From contig JAUTXW010004475.1 in assembly GCA_030620095.1 (NCBI GenBank), forward strand, positions 682,001 through 746,000: a stretch of 64,000 nt of DNA, in the 5' to 3' direction. Positions 59,453 to 64,000 of this stretch are shown here, piece by piece. This DNA comes from Kuschelorhynchus macadamiae (lineage: Eukaryota > Arthropoda > Insecta > Coleoptera > Curculionidae). A model generated the notes under the pieces. That model made no database searches. It saw only the letters and a list, made by a program, of their open reading frames with translations, and was not told the origin of the DNA. Each line of letters starts with the position of its first letter. Within the stretch, counting starts at the first letter, position 1. The translations under genes and the position numbers were made by a program.

Positions 59453-60703
59453 GGCTCAAGTTTCGTTTACCTGAAATTGGTTATAAGGAAAGTATCTAGT
59501 TTTACATATTCTAGGAGCTTTTCTAAATAACGGAAAATAAGAATTTTGCTGCGGAAATGCGTCATTTCCGTTCTGCACAGTTTAGTATACCTGAAATCAG
59601 TTACATGAAAACTTTGCATTGCATCTCATCCCAAACTCTTTCCCAAGCACGAAAATGTTAAAATGTGTCTGCGGAAATTTGTCATTTTCATTTTCCGCGG
59701 AAATTTTGTATAGTTTAGAATATCTAAAATCAGTTACACAAAAAAAAACTTTGATTTACATTCTAAATTCTTCTACATTTTTTAAGTAACGAAAACGAAG
59801 GCATGATTGCGGATGGAGGCAAAATAATCGATGGCATTATTGCGGAATGCTCGTATATATTTGTTCGATTGCCTGACTCAAGAAAGGATCATCCTTCTTT
59901 GTTTATATTCCTTGAAGTTCTCAAAGATATGCAGACAGATACTTATATGAAACTTCGTGACTCAGACAAATTATTGAGATTATCTAAAAAAAATTTCGGG
60001 CTGTCACGTATACGGGTATAAAATGTCGCTGACAATACGATGCGTTCAGCCCTTATTTTTACATTCCGCAATCGTGCCCTCACTTCATTTTGTGAAAAAC
60101 TGAATACTAATGTTTCGTCCGCAATCGTGCCGCGCCCTGGAAAAGCGCTCAAAATTTCCGTGAAAAATGTAAATGACAAATTTCCGCAGACAAATTTTTA
60201 CATTTTTATCTTGAGGAAAAAGTTTAGAATATAAATCAAAGCTTCTTTTTTATGTAACTGATTTCAGGTAAACTAAACTATACAAAATTTTGTCGGAAAA
60301 TTAAAACGACAAATTTCCGCAGTAACATTTTGGCATTTTGGTGCTTGGGAAAGCATTTGGGATGAGATGCCAAGCAAAGTTTTCATGTAACTGATTTCAG
60401 GTATACTAAACTGTGTATGAAAATGAAAATAACGCGTTTCTGCAATAAATTTTTTCATTTCCGTTGTTAAGAAACACTTCTAGAAAAGATTTCTTTTCCC
60501 TTTAAAGTATTTTTACCCCACCCAGCACCCCTATTCGCTCCAAGATCCCGCAAGCTTCTAAATTAAAAAAAAAAGGGGTGTACAATGGAAATGACGCATT
60601 TCCGCAGGAAAATTTTTCATTTCCGTTGTTAAGAAGGGCTTCTAGAAGGCAATCAAATATTTTTTTTCCAAATAACCCATTTCAGGTAAACAAAACTTGC
60701 CCC
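59453..60703. mobile_element. Long-inverted-repeat element (TSD GAGTAATG)
   Basis: GAGTAATG occurs at 59445-59452 and 60704-60711. The ends are GGCTCAAGTTTCGTTTACC and, inverted, GGGGCAAGTTTTGTTTACC. Long arms pair inside it, with inverted copies of CTGAAATCAGTTACATGAAA and ATTTCCGCAG-type motifs repeated several times in each arm. The 8-bp TSD suggests hAT-like mobilisation of a foldback element. E9 copies A and B show the empty site (GAGCAATG on the complement). Confidence 0.8.
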
Positions 60704-60847
60704 GAGTAATGTAACTAATACTAATTCTTTAGACTGGGGGAGCCGGAGTATATCACACACCCGGTCATTGACCTTCGTGGTCGGCGGGAAACTGGCGAAC
60801 GTTATGATTACGAGAAGTAACTATCCTGTGTGGTTTATAGTTCTTTG

Positions 60848-61836
60848 TTGCAAATATTGCAGACTGGGAACACATTTGAAAAAATATTAATTTAGGGGAG
60901 GTGGCGGTATAAATCCTTTAAATACAAAGCTTGGAATGAGTTTGAAAGCAACCAGTGAAAAGCAATATGATAAAGAACCCACATTATAAGACCCTCTAAA
61001 CAAATTGGTGAATTTTTACCTTATGGGCTATTTTTAGATCCCCCATGGCAATAGTCAAAGCTAGTAATGACACCAGAACATCGAGACAACTGCTAGAAGA
61101 AGCCGAATGTTATAACAAAGATATGGAGTGCCAAGAAACAAGTTTATTTATAAGGTTGTATAAAAAGGGAAATGGGTGAAATAAAATTTCCGCAAGGAGC
61201 TTTAACGAATATTAATATAATAAAATATGTTAAAATTTTAGAGATACTAAACTTTAGACGTGTTTTTATGTGTGACAGTGAAAGAAATGATGTAATGCAA
61301 TGGGTGGCTTACACAAAGAAATGAAGATAGTTTTGGGAACCTCAAACTACCTCTTGAATGGTCAAATATATTAATACAAGTAAGCGTGTAAATGTATATT
61401 CCACCTAAGACGTCAAACAAAACGAGAGGGCACCAAAACCGTATAAAGTGGTTTCCGCTAAAATTCATAATTTTTTGATATTTTATTTGCCCTAACACTC
61501 GCTTAAAAAAAATTCCAAGTATAAACTACTTTGTATGATTAGGAGTGCCGCTAGAGGGCGCCAAATTTTATTGAATTATGGAATTTTGCTTAGAACTTGG
61601 TATGTTATTGTTAGTGTGTTGCAATTTAAGTTAAAATACAATAATAAAAACAATTGCTAAATTACCTATATCATGTATATCTAGTCTTACAGAAGTTAGT
61701 TACAGTTACTGTTCGAAAATAAATTATAATCACCAAACAGTATTAAGCTATAAAAGGTAATTTTAAACTCGTATACTATTAAGAGCTTTTTAATACAGTG
61801 TGATCATATGAGAAAAGTCAATTACTATTAATTTGA
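60848..61836. other. Intronic DNA, nothing recognised
   Basis: Short frames only, with no family assigned. Confidence 0.4.
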
Positions 61837-62166
61837 TTGTTAAAGCTATTACAAACCTATCTGTGTCTCAACGTTGGCAAAATTAGTATGATGACATTTA
61901 GATGTTTCCTTGATAACTTGGAAATTGACGGGTCCATCTTGAGCAACACAATGTATACAAAGTTTCTAGGTGTTTCTGTACATAACCAACTTAAGTTCGA
62001 CCGACATATTTTAAATCTCAGTAAGAGAGTAGCTTCTGGAGGTCATGCGGTTCACCTAGTTTCATCCGAGATTGGTTCTGCTGTGACTAAGATGGTTTAC
62101 CATTCTTTAATTGAGTCTCCCCTACGATTCGGAAAAGTATATTCGATGTTCGAAGAGACTAAATAG
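61837..62166 (+). pseudogene. LINE reverse transcriptase thumb-region fragment
   Basis: An open stretch with TKFLGVSVHNQLKFDRHI, then ISEIGS/VTKMVYHSLIESPLRFG-like sequence. This is the RT palm-thumb junction pattern (FLGv-x-D-xxL-x-W-xxHI and yxslieSxlxYg) of Jockey/R-type LINEs. The Asp of the LGVxxD pattern is His here. A small truncated relic. Confidence 0.7.
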
Positions 62167-62504
62167 TTTTTGATGTGTTTTAGAAAAGATTTAAATGCGT
62201 TTAATAAGAAAAGTGACACCGAGAACCTTAGTCGTATTTACCCCAATATAATATCGAAAATTAGAATATAATAAAATTAAATTCCTTTAAAGCAGAGCAG
62301 ATAATTTTCACTGGGATGCCTTCTGGCATTTTTTTTTATTTTTAGGTGACATGCCTGTGTTATAGGTTAGATTTTAAAATATTTTTAAGAAATTTTACGT
62401 ATTGCACATACTATACAATCCAGTTTGTTTGTTTTAAATTTTGTAAGTGTTGCTTTTTTCTTAATTAAATCTATTGTAAAATATTATAAAGAGTATTGTA
62501 TAAG

Positions 62505-62543
62505 TAATAAGAAATACAATATTGTATATTGTATTTCTTATTA
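62505..62543. repeat. Perfect 18-bp palindrome with 3-nt loop
   Basis: TAATAAGAAATACAATAT at 62505-62522 pairs exactly with 62526-62543 around TGT. AT-rich. It could form a hairpin in the intron transcript; no function can be inferred. Confidence 0.85.
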
Positions 62544-63634
62544 TAGCCCTTAAATAAAGATCGAAACGTTGGCATTGTAAAAAATAAGGGCTTTTATTAT
62601 CCTTAAAAACCAACGAATGATCTATAATATTTAAGTTAAGGGATACGAATTCAGTAAACAAATTACTGATAAAGAATTGTTATACGAACATTTAATGAAA
62701 TAAGAAAGATTATACAATTTTTGTAAACAAATGATTATAATCATGTCGTTGGTGCATTTCTAACTTCTCTTTAGAATAAAAATAAGCTAAACATCCATCA
62801 CATTGACTTTATCCAACAATAACGATTTTTCTTACCATTAGTAATCAATAATTAATTTACATGGATTGGAAGTTTTTTAGAAGTATAATGTAGTGGACCA
62901 ACTATCTCATACCTTAATTTTTTGTTTTTCTTCATACGCACTTTAGTTCATACACATTCACAGAAATTTGATTCAACATTTCAAAATATTTCATGTCTTT
63001 TAATTTCGATATGGATTTGGATATGAATTTGTTATCTTAACATTATGTTCAGCAGGGAATAATGGACTTATTAAACTCCACCCAAAACAGTGCTGATCAT
63101 TGTTTTTCACGTTAAAACACTGTCCGCTCTTTTGCTATTTTTTTTTAAAGGATTATAATATGATGATGTTTTTTCTTGACTTCAGTCAAAAAGTCACTAT
63201 AATATCAGTCAGGTCTGTTATTGAGGTTACCACTTTAATTTTAATGTTAAAATACTTAAATTCCAGTGATTGTAACAAGAACTGTCAGGATAATTCCGCA
63301 TTCATTTTTAACAGATCGTTGTTTTACCGCTTGTTTTGAAATCAGGGATATAAACTTTGCTTAACTTCATCAAAACAGTCATGAATATCTTTTTAATTTT
63401 TCGATAGAAACAGCATATATGATATAATCCAATTCTTGAAGGCAGATGTTATAATTTTCACATTTACATTGCTATAAGAGAAGTTATTGCGTTGATGATG
63501 TATAACTCGAAAACAAAACGCTGGTATTAATTGTAATTGTACTTAAGGTATTATTAATTTTACTCACTATTTAGAAACATTTCATCTTACTCCATACATC
63601 CTATAAAGGCACATTTATTTCACAGTGCTTTACA

Positions 63635-63674
63635 CATTGCATTACCCTAAAAATCATTGCATTACCCTAAAAAT
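63635..63674. repeat. Two tandem 20-bp units
   Basis: CATTGCATTACCCTAAAAAT is repeated twice with no change, about 65 bp before exon 3. Confidence 0.92.
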
Positions 63675-63738
63675 CTCTTACATCAGTATACACGAATTTA
63701 AAATAAAAAAGATACACATTATTATCAATTATTTTTAG

Positions 63739-63963
63739 ACGCCTTCCAATGTAATAGGAACTTCTTTCCTCAATACTATATCAAGAACTGTTACTGCCTC
63801 AACGTTCAATGTAGAAGGTGATCGCCAAGGACGTGATAGACAAGGAAATCATGAGATTCCAGATACAAAATCTGCTGTTCATTTTGCTGTATGGGTTCAT
63901 ATTTTTATTTGGGTTATAAGTATTATTACATTTTGGATCGATTTCATACCTGGTATAGGAAAG
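63739..63963 (+). CDS. Membrane-protein gene, exon 3
   Basis: The acceptor is TATTTTTAG and the frame is open in phase 0 for 75 codons (residues 256-330): TPSNVIGTSFLNTIS, a polar loop rich in Arg/Asp/Gln, then a helix at about 303-325 (AVWVHIFIWVISIITFWI) ending IDFIPGIGK. The donor is GTGAGA at 63964. It is joined to exon 2 because phases match, strand agrees, and the content (a loop followed by another membrane helix) continues the topology. The gene runs on past the window; a 10-helix protein would need more exons. Confidence 0.75.
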
Positions 63964-64000
63964 GTGAGAATTTATTTTATTTATATTAATATCGCTAGTT

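Larger units (their letters stand above)
57974..60847. mobile_element. E9 element copy C, inverted, with two nested elements
   Basis: The left end is CAAGAATCGTAAATAACACA and the right end GTGTGGTTTATAGTTCTTTG, the reverse of copies A and B. The interior aligns with copy A except at 58893-59421 and 59453-60703, where other elements sit. Without them the copy is about 1.08 kb. The flanking 9-mers GGTTACAAC and TTGCAAATA do not match, so the TSD has decayed or the boundary has shifted. Confidence 0.75.
44396..63738 (+). other. Intron 2 of the membrane-protein gene (19.3 kb)
   Basis: Donor GTAAGT at 44396; acceptor TATTTTTAG ending at 63738; phase 0 on both sides. Intron 1 is only 95 bp. Most of this intron is transposon-derived: LINE remnants, an inverted duplication at 49429-56560, Tc1 and BEL/Pao scraps, and E9 copy C with two nested elements. 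I saw no additional exon inside, but small ones could be missed. Confidence 0.75.

Noticed and set aside
59803..60234. Short frames on both strands in the fold-back element
   Set aside because: They lie in the centre of a non-coding inverted-repeat element and mirror each other.
63100..63339. A possible additional exon before exon 3
   Set aside because: The frame lacks good splice sites in compatible phase, and exon 2 to exon 3 already join in phase 0.

Overview
The window is AT-rich animal nuclear DNA, most likely from an insect with a transposon-swollen genome. Evidence: spliced genes with GT-AG introns; non-LTR retrotransposons with PHD-finger and CCHC-knuckle ORF1 proteins; many hAT elements with 8-bp target-site duplications (TSDs); mariner/Tc1 and BEL/Pao remnants; short TTAGG-type motifs inside dispersed repeats. 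I cannot name the species. No bacterial operon, CRISPR array or rRNA gene was seen.

Layout. 1-7.8 kb: a decayed hAT (638-4534, TSD GCCAGGAA) is split by a mariner-like element with 294-bp inverted repeats, followed by a long (TA)n tract. 7.8-11.6 kb: a multicopy repeat (here R1) is interrupted by an element (here E9) with 9-bp TSDs, followed by a small inverted-repeat element carrying a tRNA-like core. 11.7-16.4 kb: a nearly complete CR1-group LINE on the minus strand. 17-22.4 kb: two tRNA-derived SINE copies, then R1 + E9 + hAT nested three deep. 23.3-27.0 kb: an apparently intact hAT element with perfect TIRs and TSDs and a three-exon, 670-residue transposase on the minus strand. 28-33.2 kb: an RNase H-bearing LINE (I-group-like) with frameshifts and a damaged reverse transcriptase. 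33-38.8 kb: further repeat copies and anonymous DNA. 38.8-43.4 kb: a second, decayed copy of the same hAT family sits inside a dispersed repeat and contains two small hATs; another small hAT lies next to it.

From 43,536 to the window end is the only host gene I could find: exons at 43536-44055, 44151-44395 and 63739-63963 on the plus strand, in compatible phases, giving the first 330 residues of a multi-pass membrane protein. It may belong to the CRT-like/drug-metabolite transporter group, and it carries an acidic dileucine motif near its N-terminus. Its second intron is 19.3 kb and holds a LINE, a large inverted duplication of a dead LINE segment, BEL/Pao and Tc1 scraps, and an E9 copy with two nested elements (TSDs TTAA and GAGTAATG).

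The coding sequence is therefore almost all transposon-derived, plus part of one host gene. Several insertion events can be read exactly, because paralogous copies in the same window preserve the empty target sites.
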